64,000 nucleotides of DNA. Origin: Cystobasidium ongulense (lineage: Eukaryota > Basidiomycota > Cystobasidiomycetes > Cystobasidiales > Cystobasidiaceae). Shown in pieces: positions 34,517 to 46,957 of this stretch (its first letter is position 1; each line of letters opens with the position of its first letter). The notes under the pieces are model-generated. The model did not search any database. It saw nothing but the letters and a program-made list of their open reading frames with translations, and was not told where the DNA came from. The position numbers and the translations under genes were made by a program. The stretch covers positions 1,607,501-1,671,500 of the forward strand of contig BQUP01000005.1 in the NCBI GenBank assembly GCA_022835595.1, in the 5' to 3' direction.

Positions 34517-36875
34517 CTATTGCTCTCCCATCTCATCAGCCTTGCGCTTCATGACAAATGACATCTGTCAAGGGAGTAGTCAGTAGGGCACTGTGCCATA
34601 TTGTCCTATGTGCGTGACTCACCTTCGACTGAGCAGCTTCATGCCTTGCTAGCTCAGAGGGCACTTTCGAAATTGGGGATTTTGTTAGCTCTTGCTTGAG
34701 GTCATACATGACTTCTGCATCTTCATTGCCCAAGAAAGTGATAGCAACACCTTTCTTTCCAGCACGACCAGTTCTACCAATTCTGTGAACATATGCTTCG
34801 ATTGAGCCTGCCATTTGGAAGTTGACGACCAGTGAAACATCTTGAACATCTATACCACGACCAGCAAGATCTGTAGCGACAAGAATATCGACTTCACCAT
34901 CTCGTAATTGTTTAAGTCCTGCTTCTCGCTGTTCTTGTGATTTGCCTGAATGCATAGTCGTACTAGACCATCCTGAACGATTAAGATCTTTCGATAGCTT
35001 GTCAACTGCTTGCTTGGTATTGACAAAGACAATGATAGGTGGCTGGAAGCCTTCATGACTGAGTATCTCAATGAGTCGAGCTTTACGCTTATCGTCGCCT
35101 GCGACAAATTCGACGCGCTGCTCTACACTGTCGACTGCTTGGCCTGCGACACCGATAGTCACGATAGCCGGACGACGTAGGTATTTTCTTGCTAGTCGTT
35201 CACACGCCGCCGGCATTGTGGCGGAGAACAGCATCTGTCGAGGGAAATAACTGATCAGCATCGCGCCGTGTCAAATATAGTAAAGCATACGTACAGTCTG
35301 TCTATACATGTAAACTTCTTCCTTGTGAGTACCACCTTGTTCATCTCCGATCAACTTTTGCAGCATCTTGCCGGCATCCTCTGCTTCTTCGCTATCCGGC
35401 TTGAGATTGCTTACGGGCAAGGTGTCGAGAATAAAGTTGATAACATCTTCGAAACCGAGACCAATCATCTTGTCTGCCTCGTCCATGACGACGTAAGTAC
35501 ATTGTCCAAAAACGACAATCGATCTCTCTATACAATCTTTTAGACGACCTGGTGTTGCGATGATAATTTCTGCACCGTCACGAAGTTGTAGCGCTTGCTC
35601 TTCCAGTTGTTTACCTCCTACTATCGAGACACACTTGTAGCCAAGGCGAGAAGTGAACTTCTTGGCTTCCTGCTCAATTTGCTGTGCCAGTTCACGAGTA
35701 GGTGCAAGAACCAAGGCGTAGGGTCCCATGTGTCGATTTGCGTCTGTCAGAGGTGGAAGTTTGGAGATGTATACAAGCATAGGAATGAGGAAAGCTGCTG
35801 TCTTTCCTGAACCTGTCTCGGCGATACCAATCATGTCGCGCACGTTCAAACCGATGGGAATTGCTTGTCTTTGAATTGCTGATGGCTCCTTGTAGCCGAC
35901 CTCTGCGATGATGTCTAGGATATTTTGGGGTATGCCTGACGCTTCATTCCAGTATCGGAGAGGAAGGGGGATACTGCCTCCGCGAGCTGCGATGCTAAAG
36001 TCCTCCTTGAAAATACGCCAGTCTCGGTCCTTCATCTCTTCGAGCGTTTTTTCAGACCAGTGGCGTTCATCGATGACTCCAGGTTTTGGCTTGTTGCTCT
36101 TCACCATGGCTCTAGGGCCAGCCAGGGGCTCGTCGTCACCGTCTTCAGCTTTCGAAGTGCCGTTGGACTGTTGTCGCATCATCCTCGCATGCTCTGCCAT
36201 AGCGGGCGTCCCTGTTCGTGATCCATTGGGATCACCTGCTCGCAGAGCAAGATATAGTGGGTCCACCTCACCCCCAACAGCGGTGTCCTCGTCCTTGTCC
36301 CAGTCAAAGACGAACTTTTTATCTGACTGCTTCCGCACTTTGCGCTTTTGTCCTGACTTGTCGCCTAGGTAGCGCGCCTTGATGTATGCTGGGTCATGAA
36401 TAGGTACGCTTGTGTCCTGGCTGTTCAAAGCTGGCTGTCCATTCGATGCAGACGGGCCAGCACCATTCCGCCTCTCTACAGCCATTCCACGGTTCTCGTC
36501 TCCTCGCATCGCTTTCGGCGCTGTAGGTGCGTTTCTGCCATTGTCCTGCCTGGATCCTCCACCTCGGTAATCGTCTCGTCCGCCTCTTCCTCGATAGTCG
36601 TCGCGCCTGTTGTTGTTATTGTTGCCATACGACGAGTAGCCGTTGCTCGTGCCAGCATAACGCTCCTCTCTGAGCTGCCTCTCCAGCTCTTCTCGCTTCT
36701 GTGCGGTCTCAGCAGCCTTCTCAGCTTTCGCTTGCTCTTCCTGCTTCTTTTGCTCGAGCTGCGAGGCTTCGCGCTGAGCCTTTGTCATGAATCGCGGCTT
36801 CTTGTTCTCTGCATCTTTAGCCTTCTGCTGAGCGAGCAGGCTCTCGATAGACTGAGGCGTCTTCTTCGTAGCCAT
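34517..36875 (-). CDS. PRP28: DEAD-box spliceosomal RNA helicase Prp28
   Basis: ATPase that displaces U1 from the 5' splice site so that U6 can pair there. Exons on the minus strand: 36875-35295, 35234-34623, 34564-34517 (746 residues). All helicase motifs are intact: EPSAIQRQAIPIG (Q), AETGSGKT (about 351), APTRELA, TPGRL, DEADK (about 465), MLFSATM, ATDLAGRGID and HRIGRTGR. The N-terminus is rich in K, E, R and G (RDDYRGRGGRDDYRGGG), replacing the RS domain of animal DDX23. Prp28-specific context includes LRYWNEASGIP and VSIVGGKQLEEQ. The final exon is 48 nt and encodes KRKADEMGEQ. The start at 36875 (MATKKTPQSIESLLAQQKAK) was chosen; the upstream frame is open but not conserved. It is divergent from MOT1. 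Confidence 0.95.
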
Positions 36876-37086
36876 GTTGTGGCCGTTTACGACCTTGCTT
36901 GGTGCAAGGTGAAGAGACATCGACCTTGCAGACCGCGAAGAGACCTGCTTAGCTCCGACCAATTCAACAAAGTGCAGACCACCAATGCAGCACCACTTCA
37001 CAACGAGAGCTTGCAAGTAGTCGCTGTACAGCTCTAGCTCAGACCGGTGTCCTGTCCGCGAGCCAGCCATGACTACAAGGTAAAGC
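36876..37086. promoter_or_regulatory. Divergent promoter region, PRP28 / MOT1
   Basis: These 211 bp lie between opposite starts. If MOT1 starts at 37141 instead of 37087, the region is 265 bp. No individual sites assigned. Confidence 0.4.
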
Positions 37087-40000
37087 ATGACGCTGGTCCA
37101 GCATTCTTGTTCGTCCAAGCATGCTGACGCGGGTACTGCAATGCCATGTTCATTGCACAACAGACTCGACCGTCTACTACTGCTTCTGAGTACTGGCAGT
37201 ACACCGATAGTACGCCAGACAGCCGCCAAGCAGCTCGGCAGCATCGCTGCTCAGCGCATAGCTAGACCATCGACTTCCGCAGCTACCACCGGGGGTGCAC
37301 TTTACCGCGGCTTAGACGGCGAATGGAATGAAGTCGTCAATCTCCTAGTCAAGGTGCTGCCATTCCTGCGGAGTAAACAATGGGAGACTAGGAGTGCGGC
37401 TGCTTTAGCAGTCGAACACATTGTCAAAGCCGCCGGCGTGTGGGATCCTCTAACATACGCCAATAATGGAGACCTGAATAGCTATAGAAGCGAACCTACA
37501 TCTGCATTACGTGACCTAAACCTCGCCCAGCTCATTCTCGAAGGGAAAGCCTTGCTTGCTTCCAGTGGGAACGAATATGCCGGTGGACCTTCTAACAGCT
37601 CCGGCAAGCAAGAACTTGTGAAATCATTGGGACTTAGCGTACCGGGAGCAGGAGACGATGAACTTGGTCTAGACGTGGAGGAGGAGCTTCGAGCAGGTGC
37701 ACTGCAATCAAATGGATCTACCAGCTCCACCGATAATGTGAAGGGCAAAGGGAAGATTGGTAGTGACACAGCGCCGACGCTCAAGCAGGAAGAAGAAGAC
37801 CTGAGCCATCTGAGCGCCCGAGAACGTAATGCTATCAAGCGAAAGCGCAAAATGGCAGGACAAGGGTCCGTTAGCAGCTCCGCTCCACCACCAAAAGCTC
37901 GAAAACTGGACTCTGCATTGCCATCCACTTCCACTTCTGAGTCATCGCCATCTATATCAGGGATCGTCAAGAAAGAGGAGAATGATGAAAGCACTGCACC
38001 TGAGAGTGTGATTGTATCATACAAAGGTCCCAAGACTGGGCAAGCCGCCATTAAAGAAAGTGACGAAGAGCAAGCATCGTGGCTACCGCCACCGACTGAA
38101 TGGCCTTTTAAGCAAATACTAGTGTCACTGCAAGAAGGTCTACTACACAAGGAATGGGAGATCCGTCACGGGTCTGCTCTTGGTATACGCGAGATACTCA
38201 AGGTACAAGGGCAATCAGGCGGAATGGCTGTGGATCTCTCACTCCAGCAAAATCAAGCTTTACATCAATTATGGGCCGACAGCCTGGCCATCGATTTGCT
38301 CACTGTACTAGCTCTGGATCGTTTCGGAGACTTTGTGGGAGATCAGGTTGTGGCACCTGTACGAGAAACGGCCTCGCAGACCCTGTCAGCTCTCGTCGTG
38401 CACATGTCGGAAGCTTCGGTCTTGCGGGTGCTGGACCTACTGTCGTTAATGGTGCGACAAGACGAAGTAAAAGCAGAGCTAGAAAGGCAGGCCTTGCAAG
38501 ATCCGGAATCGCGAAAGGGAAAGCGCAACTATTATTGGGAAGTCAAACATGCTGGTCTGCTCGGCATGAAGTATCTAGTTGCAGTCCGACGAGACCTTTT
38601 CGATAAGGAGGAGGGAGGGGAAAAGGAACCTCTGCAGAAGAATGGCAATCTGACCGTACATATGTCATCAACGCGTCAATCACGTATCGAAAACGTGCTA
38701 GACACGGCGATACTAGGGTTGAGCGACAAGGATGATGATGTGCGGAGCGTGGCTGCATCTGTGCTGTTACCTCTCGCGAACATCGTGGTCGAGACTCTGC
38801 CTCAAGATAAGACGCTGCTCCTGCTCGACATGCTATACATGAGTTTGGGAGATCTTCGAGACGATCTGTCTAGTTCTGTCGGCAACGTTATGGACCTCCT
38901 TTCGCGTCTTCTCCAGTTCCCAAGCATACTAGAACAAATCCAGTGGTCGGCAGGAAGGTGTGTACGCCTAATATGAGCTGATCTACCTGATGCTAACGTT
39001 TCTTGCTATTCCAGTCGAAGTCTGGCTGTCCTCGTACCATTACTCTTTCCCTTCTTTCGTCATACCATCGTCAGTGTCCGCAAAGCAGTTATAGACGCTA
39101 TCGTCACATTCATTCGAATTCCTCATTCTTCAATAGCAGAAACAGGTTGGATGGACATCCGGTTATTGCGGATGCTTTTCCAGAACATTATCGTCGAAGA
39201 AGATGCTGGAATTAGAGGAGCCACTCTCACAGCTTGGATGGAAGCTGTAGATCGCATTTGTTTCAAGTCGATCGGCGCACTTCAAGCTCTCATACAGCCG
39301 CTTCTTCCTGCATGGTTCGATATACTCATGACTCCGGTTGGCCAATCGATTAATACGAACTTTTTCTGGAAACCGGCAGAGTATGATGCCAATGCAACTG
39401 GAGCCTACGCCATCGACAAGGCTGTTGTCAAGCAGGACTTAGCTTTAGTGTCGGTGGAACAGATCATCAAAGGGCGACTGGTGGCTTCGGAAGCTCTGGC
39501 TGCTGCTTTGTACCGGTACCCACCCGAGTCACACGAAGAGATGATTGGCCCTCTCCTTGGCTCATATATGGCATCGGCCTCCAGTCATCAACTGTCATTT
39601 GCGGCCATCATCATTACGCGATGGTCCGAACTCTTAGCCGAGCAGGTGCCAAGTGTACAGTCTCCCCTGCTGGCTCGCCTGGCACCTCTAGTTGTCAATG
39701 GCCTAGCGTCCGATCCAGCTGTCTCATACTCCGAAACAGTTGGATTGCTGACCCAAATTCACACGCATTGCGCACAACTACTTGGCATATGCAAAAGCAA
39801 GGCCAAGATCGCTGCTAATCACCTTCCAGTGTTGGATCCCCCACATCAAGGCTTCTCCTTAGCTCGAGCTCAGCAGCTAGTTGATGTCGACTACCAAGCT
39901 CTTTTGCTGAATATGGCACCCAAGGCAAGGGGCACGGCACAGCCTCTTCTCGATGAGCTCGCCCATCGAATACAAACAGAAAGTTTGAGAATGGCTGCAC

Positions 40001-43000
40001 TCAAGGAGGCGATGGATATACAGGTCTTTTCCTCCCTTGCCGGGGCAGTAGTTGCCCTTAAGCAAGTTCCCACTAAATTAAACCCCCTCATACGTAGTTT
40101 GATGAATGGCATCAAATTTGAAGCCAATCCCGATTTTCAAATGCGTACTGCTCGCGCTCTTGGGTCTTTCATCGCCCTTTGTAACGAGGCAGGTGCATCT
40201 ATGAAAACAAATCCCTCCGACAAGATCGTCAAAAATGTATGCAGCTTCCTTTGTCAAGATCCTACTATTACGCCCCTTTTCTCAACTTTCAAATCGACCT
40301 CCAAAGGCATCCTCTCTACTGCAGATGTGAGTGGCATTGATGCTGTTGACGCCTTTCAAGTCACTCCGACGGCAAAGGGCAAGATTACAAACGTAGCTAC
40401 ATCGAAGGACGAGACCGAACACGAACAAGCCCGCAAGGCCAAACTCGTCCGACGGGGTGCAGAGTACTGCCTGCAGCAGCTGGCTGCTCGTTTCGGTGTT
40501 CACCTCTTTGAGCAAGTACCTCGACTATGGATAGGAGCATCTCAGGCTCTCACTTTGACGCTCGCGGATGGCCTAGACGCGCTCGATAATCGATGCTCCA
40601 ACAACGATGTGGCTGCTCAAGACATTCTGGACTCTCTTACTGTACTTGCCGCTTTATGCTCAGCTGTGCCTGCATCACTCGCACCGCGTATATTAGCACT
40701 TCTGCAAGATATAATCCTTGCCATACAGAGCAAGTTTGCCGTGATAAGATTTGTTGCAGTACGCTCTTTAGCAACGGTGTGCGACAAGTTTCCGCAGGAA
40801 GCCCTCAGGAGCGTAGTGTTGGATGTGATTCCCTTTATTGCGGACCCGTCATCGACGGTCCGGAGAAGAGGTGCTATGGAACTGGTCGCGTGTATCGTTG
40901 ATCGACTGGATATCCGCATTCTACCCTACATTACGTTCTTAGTCGTGCCAGTCCTCGGCCGGATGACCGACTCGGATGAGGAAACAAGAGTGCTCGCGAC
41001 TAAGACCTTCGCGTCCTTGGTCAAGCTCGTTCCTCTAGAGGTGAGATGCCCTCTTGCTTTCACTTGAAGCCATAGCTTACAATTCCGATCCCTTTATAGG
41101 CTGATATACCGGATCCTCCAGGATTCCCGGAGGAACTGCTTCAAAAGCGAGACGAAGAAAGAAAATTCCTTCTTCAGCTCCTTGGCGGGGGCAAGCTTGA
41201 AGACTATGAACTTCCCATCAAAGTGTCGGTTGAGTTGCGCAAGTATCAGCGGGACGGTATCAACTGGCTCGCATTTCTTGCCAGGTATCAACTGCATGGC
41301 ATTCTTTGTGACGATATGGGGTTAGGAAAGACCTTGCAGACCATATGTATACTCGGCAGCAAAATCAAGGAGCGAGCAAATCTCTATGCTGTGTCGAACT
41401 CACCTTCTGCTGTTCATCTGCCTTCGCTGGTAGTCTGCCCGCCGACGCTGGTAGGGCATTGGCGACATGAGATCCAGACGTATGTTCCCGAGCTATCTTG
41501 TACAATTTACGGGGGAGACCGACAAGAACGCCTGAAACGCGCTGCGCAACTAAAGCGATACGATATTGTCATTACATCTTATGACGTAGTCCGCAATGAC
41601 ATTGAAGCTCTGCAGCCGGTCGACTGGAACTACTGCGTATTAGACGAAGGCCACATTATCAAGAACGGCAAAACAAAGTTATCCAAGGCTATAAAGACAG
41701 TGCACGCCAACCATAGACTCATCTTGAGTGGTACACCAATACAAAACAATGTACTAGAGCTGTGGAACCTTTTCGATTTTCTCATGCCCGGCTTTCTCGG
41801 TACTGAAGAAGCTTTCAATCGACGCTATGGCAAGCCAATTCAACAAAGTCGTGATGCGAAGAGCTCTTCTCGTGATCAAGAGTCAGGTAAGTCACGGACC
41901 CCTCTCTGGACGTTGCCCAACTGACCCAATTCGTTCAGGCGCTCTGGCTCTCGAGGCGCTTCACAAGCAGGTCCTGCCTTTCATCTTGCGGCGATTAAAG
42001 GAAGACGTCCTTGATGACCTTCCACCGAAGATCATACAAGATTACTACTGCGATCTGTCTCCACTCCAGCGCGATTTGTACGAGAATTTCACAAAATCAG
42101 GCGACGAAGAGCAGGATGGACTAGTCAACAAGGTCGAAGACGATGAAGAAGCTAAACCTTCTAAGCTGGCTGCGAATGGTCAAGAAACTCACGTCTTTCA
42201 GACTCTTCAATATCTTCGTCGTCTCGTTAATCATCCATCTTTGGTCATCAAGCCTGAGCGCAAGGATCACCAGCGTATACTTGCAAAGCATGGTTTAGCG
42301 GGACCAAACCAAGGGAAGGTGGATGATATCGCTCAAGCCCCCAAGCTCGTGGCATTGAAGTAGGCTACCCATTCTCACGCACATCGAGTCCCGACTGACG
42401 TTTTGGCAAATAGGCAACTTCTGATCGACAACGGCTTAGGCATCAAGGCAGAAACGACCGAAGAAGCCAAAATTGACTTAAGTAGCGACTCCGCAGTTGC
42501 ACCCCATCGAGTCCTTATCTTCTGCCAGCTTAAGTCCATGCTTGATCTCATTGAGAACTCGCTCTTCGCCAAGCATCTGCCTTCCATCAGCTATATGAGA
42601 CTCGATGGCAGCACACCCCCTCACAAGCGACATGCTGTCGTACAGACGTTCAATGCAGATCCTTCAATAGATGTTTTGCTTCTCACGACACATGTGGGCG
42701 GTCTCGGACTCAACCTCACAGGCGCCGACACAGTCATTTTCGTGGAGCATGATTGGAATCCCATGCGAGATCTTCAAGCAATGGACCGAGCTCATCGTCT
42801 AGGCCAGAAAAGAGTGGTCAATGTGTATCGCCTGATCACGAAAGGAACGTTGGAGGAGAAGATTATGGGCTTGCAGCGCTTCAAGATGAACATAGCCTCT
42901 ACGGTCGTGTCACAGCAAAATGCCGATCTCGCTACAATGGATACCGAGAACGTGCTTGATCTCTTTTCCGGTCACGAAGAAAGTGAAACTGGAAAGCAAT

Positions 43001-43116
43001 GGAAGGAAGGCAAGCTATCTCAGAAAGAGATTCTTCAGAACCTGCAAGAGCTAGACGACGTATCCGACGACTACAGAGACTTTGGCGATGCGAGTGACTT
43101 CGCCAAGTCCCTTTGA
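37087..43116 (+). CDS. MOT1: TBP-removing Snf2 ATPase Mot1/BTAF1
   Basis: Swi2/Snf2 ATPase that strips TATA-binding protein from DNA. Exons 37087-38957, 39015-41040, 41100-41886, 41939-42359, 42414-43116 give 1935 residues, the family size. The N-terminal two thirds are HEAT repeats that clasp TBP, starting RLDRLLLLLSTGSTPIVRQT. The C-terminal ATPase has DDMGLGKTLQT (about 1370), LDEGHIIKNG (DEGH box, about 1481), SGTPIQNN, THVGGLGLNLTGADTV and AMDRAHRLGQKR, followed by a Mot1-type tail (FKMNIASTVVSQQNADLATM). The second ATG at 37141 (MPCSLHNRLDR) is nearer the conserved start of the family and may be the true one. All five exons keep frame with 52-59 nt introns. Confidence 0.96.
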
Positions 43117-43451
43117 AATCAGTTCAACTCAACAATATCAAAGAAGTTTTATCTTCTGAGCAAGCATCCTCGCAGAGTACATTAGCTTCGGCTCAAAATA
43201 TCGGCACGTGTCAAAATACCGCATTTAAAAGTAATCTATCCTACGGAACAAAGTTGTTTCAGGATGGTAGCAATGGAAATAACACGTGTACATTGACCTT
43301 TTCGTCTGTTTTCGCTGCAAAAACATCGTTCTGAGTTGGCGACACAATCATGCCGGCAGTGTGCAGCCTTGAGGAACGATTTCTGGATAGGACCCCCTGA
43401 TCCAGACGAACGTGAGTGGCAGACGCCGGTCCTGGTCTCTGGCTCATCTAA

Positions 43452-45125
43452 TCATACATGATTGATCCACGCCCAAGGATCGTCTCGCGACTGTCTACGA
43501 CGGCGTTTATCGAGCTTCACACATTTGACATACGCTTTCAGGGAGGACACTGTATCCTCTCGCAAATGACCTCGATAGTCGGAGATATCCAAGTAATCCA
43601 ATTTACCTTGCCGGGGCTCAGACAAACTTAACAGGCGCTCTTCAGTAATCCCCACACAGTTTGAAAAGGTACAATGCGTCAAGTGCGGGAAAGCAGATGC
43701 ATTCATAGCTTCCCAGAACCTCGTGGAAATAGGCACATGTGTGAAAGATAGTTTGGCCAAATCACGGAACAGAGCGGGTAGTCTGTTCATTTCGGGGATA
43801 CCCATGCTTTGTATCGTCAACTCCTGAATGTGCGGATGTTTCTCAGCAAAAGTAAGCCATGACCGTTGCTCTCGGGGCTTAAGATCGGCCCGCTCCCTCC
43901 CTAATGAAGCCTCATAACCGGATAGGGTTAGTCGACGTAGTGCCGGCAATTCGAATCGGCAGAGATAGAGACTGGGCCGCAAGAGAGGTGCCAGATGAAC
44001 TGGATTGTAAATAGAGCGCCTGCTGCTGACAAGCGCTAACTCTTCGAGGACAGGAAACTGTAAGGGAGCTGCTAAAAGCTTGCTTTCAAGTTCGTGTATT
44101 GCGTGACCGGTACGAGTGGCTGCCTCGGTAGTGTCGCACAGAGTGAAGGATGTGCTATAGATAGTGTCTACCAGGCAGAGTCTTCTGAGGTGGGTTAGTG
44201 GAGCGTGTGTCAAGAATATGGAGATCCAATTAGGGCTATGCATAGACGGTGAAATTTCGAGCGACTCTAACTTTGCAAAGTCTGTCTTGCTGCTTGGCAA
44301 TATCCGAATTCGGATCGCTTCACTAAGGCTCATGCGTTTCAAAGGTATGGACTGGCACTCATTGTCGGCGAGATGATGCGTCTTATTTTTGTAAGAAATA
44401 GGCCATTCCGATTCATCGAACACAGCATCCGAAGGCCTGGCAACGATGAGATCCAGTAGGGTCCGTTTACGCTGGTGGAAGATTCTCCTCCACGCCTGGT
44501 CAGAACCGTCTGCTAACCGTATGGAATGCAGGGATGGGCTCGACTTATCACCAAGCCATACCTCGAGGAGATAGAATGCGTTTTTAGCATGTCCAGAGAT
44601 AGATAACGCTTGAAGCCTGCCTGTAAAGCGATGACCCCCCGTGAAGAATGCTTGCAAAGCTCCCGGGAAGCGAGGGAGCATAATCTCAATGGTAGAGTTG
44701 GCATGTATGCTTAGGATTTGAAGAGGTAGAGCGCTCTCCTCTGGAAGACCCTTCCTCGTAGAATGCTAGTTTTGCAGCTAAATTGTCGAGAATTATTTCG
44801 GAGAGTTTATCCTCTGCTGGTATATTCAGATGAAGCCTAGTCCAGAGATGAAGGTCGCTGTGCATGATAGCTCTCCATCTTCGATTTAATTGAGCTACCC
44901 GCACGCGATCTTGAGTGGGAAGGGCTTTCCACACCATCTCGAGGATGCCTCGTGGGAGCTCATCTATCCGAAGCTGTGACAGGGAAGACGTCAAAGCGGT
45001 GAGTACGGGGTTCACGGGATGCAAGGATCCATGCTCACCTTCGTCTGTATTTGAGGCTTGTGTCTGTGTCGCGCTGTGGTGACCTGTGCAGCGTCTGCGC
45101 CGGCTTCCTCGTCGTGGCCGAACAT
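43452..45125 (-). CDS. F-box / leucine-rich protein with an apparent frame break
   Basis: Likely a substrate receptor of an SCF ubiquitin ligase; substrate unknown. Exon 1 is 45125-45039 and exon 2 is 44973-43452 on the minus strand. The F-box follows the first splice: LRIDELPRGILEMVWKALPT, then LNRRWRAIMHSDLHLWTRLH. A leucine-rich region follows (LQILSIHANSTIEIMLPRF, LESLEISPS, LRRLCLVDT, LEELALVSSRR, LRRLTLSGYEA). The F-box and LRR parts are in different frames; the switch must lie at about 44690-44765, and the exon total is one base over a multiple of three. A 40-nt intron with donor GTCTTC and acceptor TAAG would fix the frame but looks weak and removes an LRR-like strand. A sequencing error or a real mutation is as likely. 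Confidence 0.7.
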
Positions 45126-45665
45126 CGTGCACGCCTAAGGAGACTCAGTCTGTCCCAATTGGCGTAAATCAGAGCCGAGGATATGTCGTTGAGGAGAACC
45201 GGATACTCCTTCTGACAGCAGTATAGTAGGCCATGTATGCAGTGTCAGGTGTGTTGCTGCTACGAGTATTGGGTAACTGCATGGGAAGAAAATCGGAGTG
45301 GCCGTCACGTGACGCAACCGAGCAGTACCAATCATTCCGTTTGTCTGCCTGGTTCGCAGACGGCCGCCCAGACACTCGATTGTGAAGCAGATTGACCAGC
45401 TCACTGCATGGTGTTCGTTTCCCGAAGCTTTTCAAACAAGTGCTTCGACCATGGATTAGGTAAGCCAGCCACCGTCGATTCGCCACATCCGTTTGCATGC
45501 GTGGTGGCAAAGATAAACAATCTTCTTCGATCATTCAAAGCTATTTACAAATGTGTAAAGGGAATCATAAAAGCAAACACGCTCTGCAGCTCGTCTCTTC
45601 TTCTCCATCCAACCACTCTTGCTGCTCTTTGAATTCCCACATTCAGACACACTCACACTCTCACA
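45126..45665. promoter_or_regulatory. Divergent region, F-box gene / histone H3
   Basis: These 540 bp lie between opposite starts. A TATA-like CATAAAAG lies at about 45566-45573, roughly 95 bp before the H3 ATG, followed by CT-rich sequence. No histone H4 gene is present here. Confidence 0.45.
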
Positions 45666-46342
<677 letters not shown>

Positions 46343-46957
46343 ACACCTCGCACGTGTTCTAACGACCGCCTCTGTCTTCTCGTTACTTTTTGAGGAGATA
46401 TGCACCAACAGTACAGCTATGCTTTCGCTCTTCTCTATCCCATCAGTCTCGGTGCATTCTTTGTTGTAGTAACATAGCTATACATACACCTTACCTTGGC
46501 GGTTCTCCAGTTTAATTGGGCAATCTACCTTTTTCATACAATGACATTTCGAAAGCTTGACTGGACTAGACTACGGTGTCTTAGGTCAGCCCAAATTGAC
46601 TTTTACCCTCTGGTCGACTATCTTCTCACGAAGCATGCATGCACGCGGCGAGAACTTTGCACATTGACAGGCATCTCGTCAGCAGACTGAACAAACGCCT
46701 GTCTGTCTCGGGAAATGAACGGAAAGCATTAGTAGTGTTTCTTGAGATGGTGCACTAATGCTGTAATTTACAACGACGTTTGGCACTGCGAAATTAACAG
46801 ACTCGGTAGTCTTTCTAGTAACTACACTTATCGTCCAGACTATGAAGTCTGGTACCATACGTGCTACAAGACACCCTTGTGCTCGCTTCCAATCTGAGAT
46901 CAATTCCTCTCCCTTCGCAAACTTCAGGACATCTGTTAGAGAGAGAGAGATGGCTTC
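46343..46957. other. Convergent 3' region, H3 / NTO1
   Basis: These 615 bp lie between opposite stop codons. They include a short GA microsatellite (46939-46950) just beyond the NTO1 stop. No other gene supported. Confidence 0.5.

Noticed and set aside
44700-44745. A 40-nt intron repairing the F-box gene frame
   Set aside because: The donor GTCTTC is poor and the removed part encodes a plausible leucine-rich strand, so I did not adopt it.
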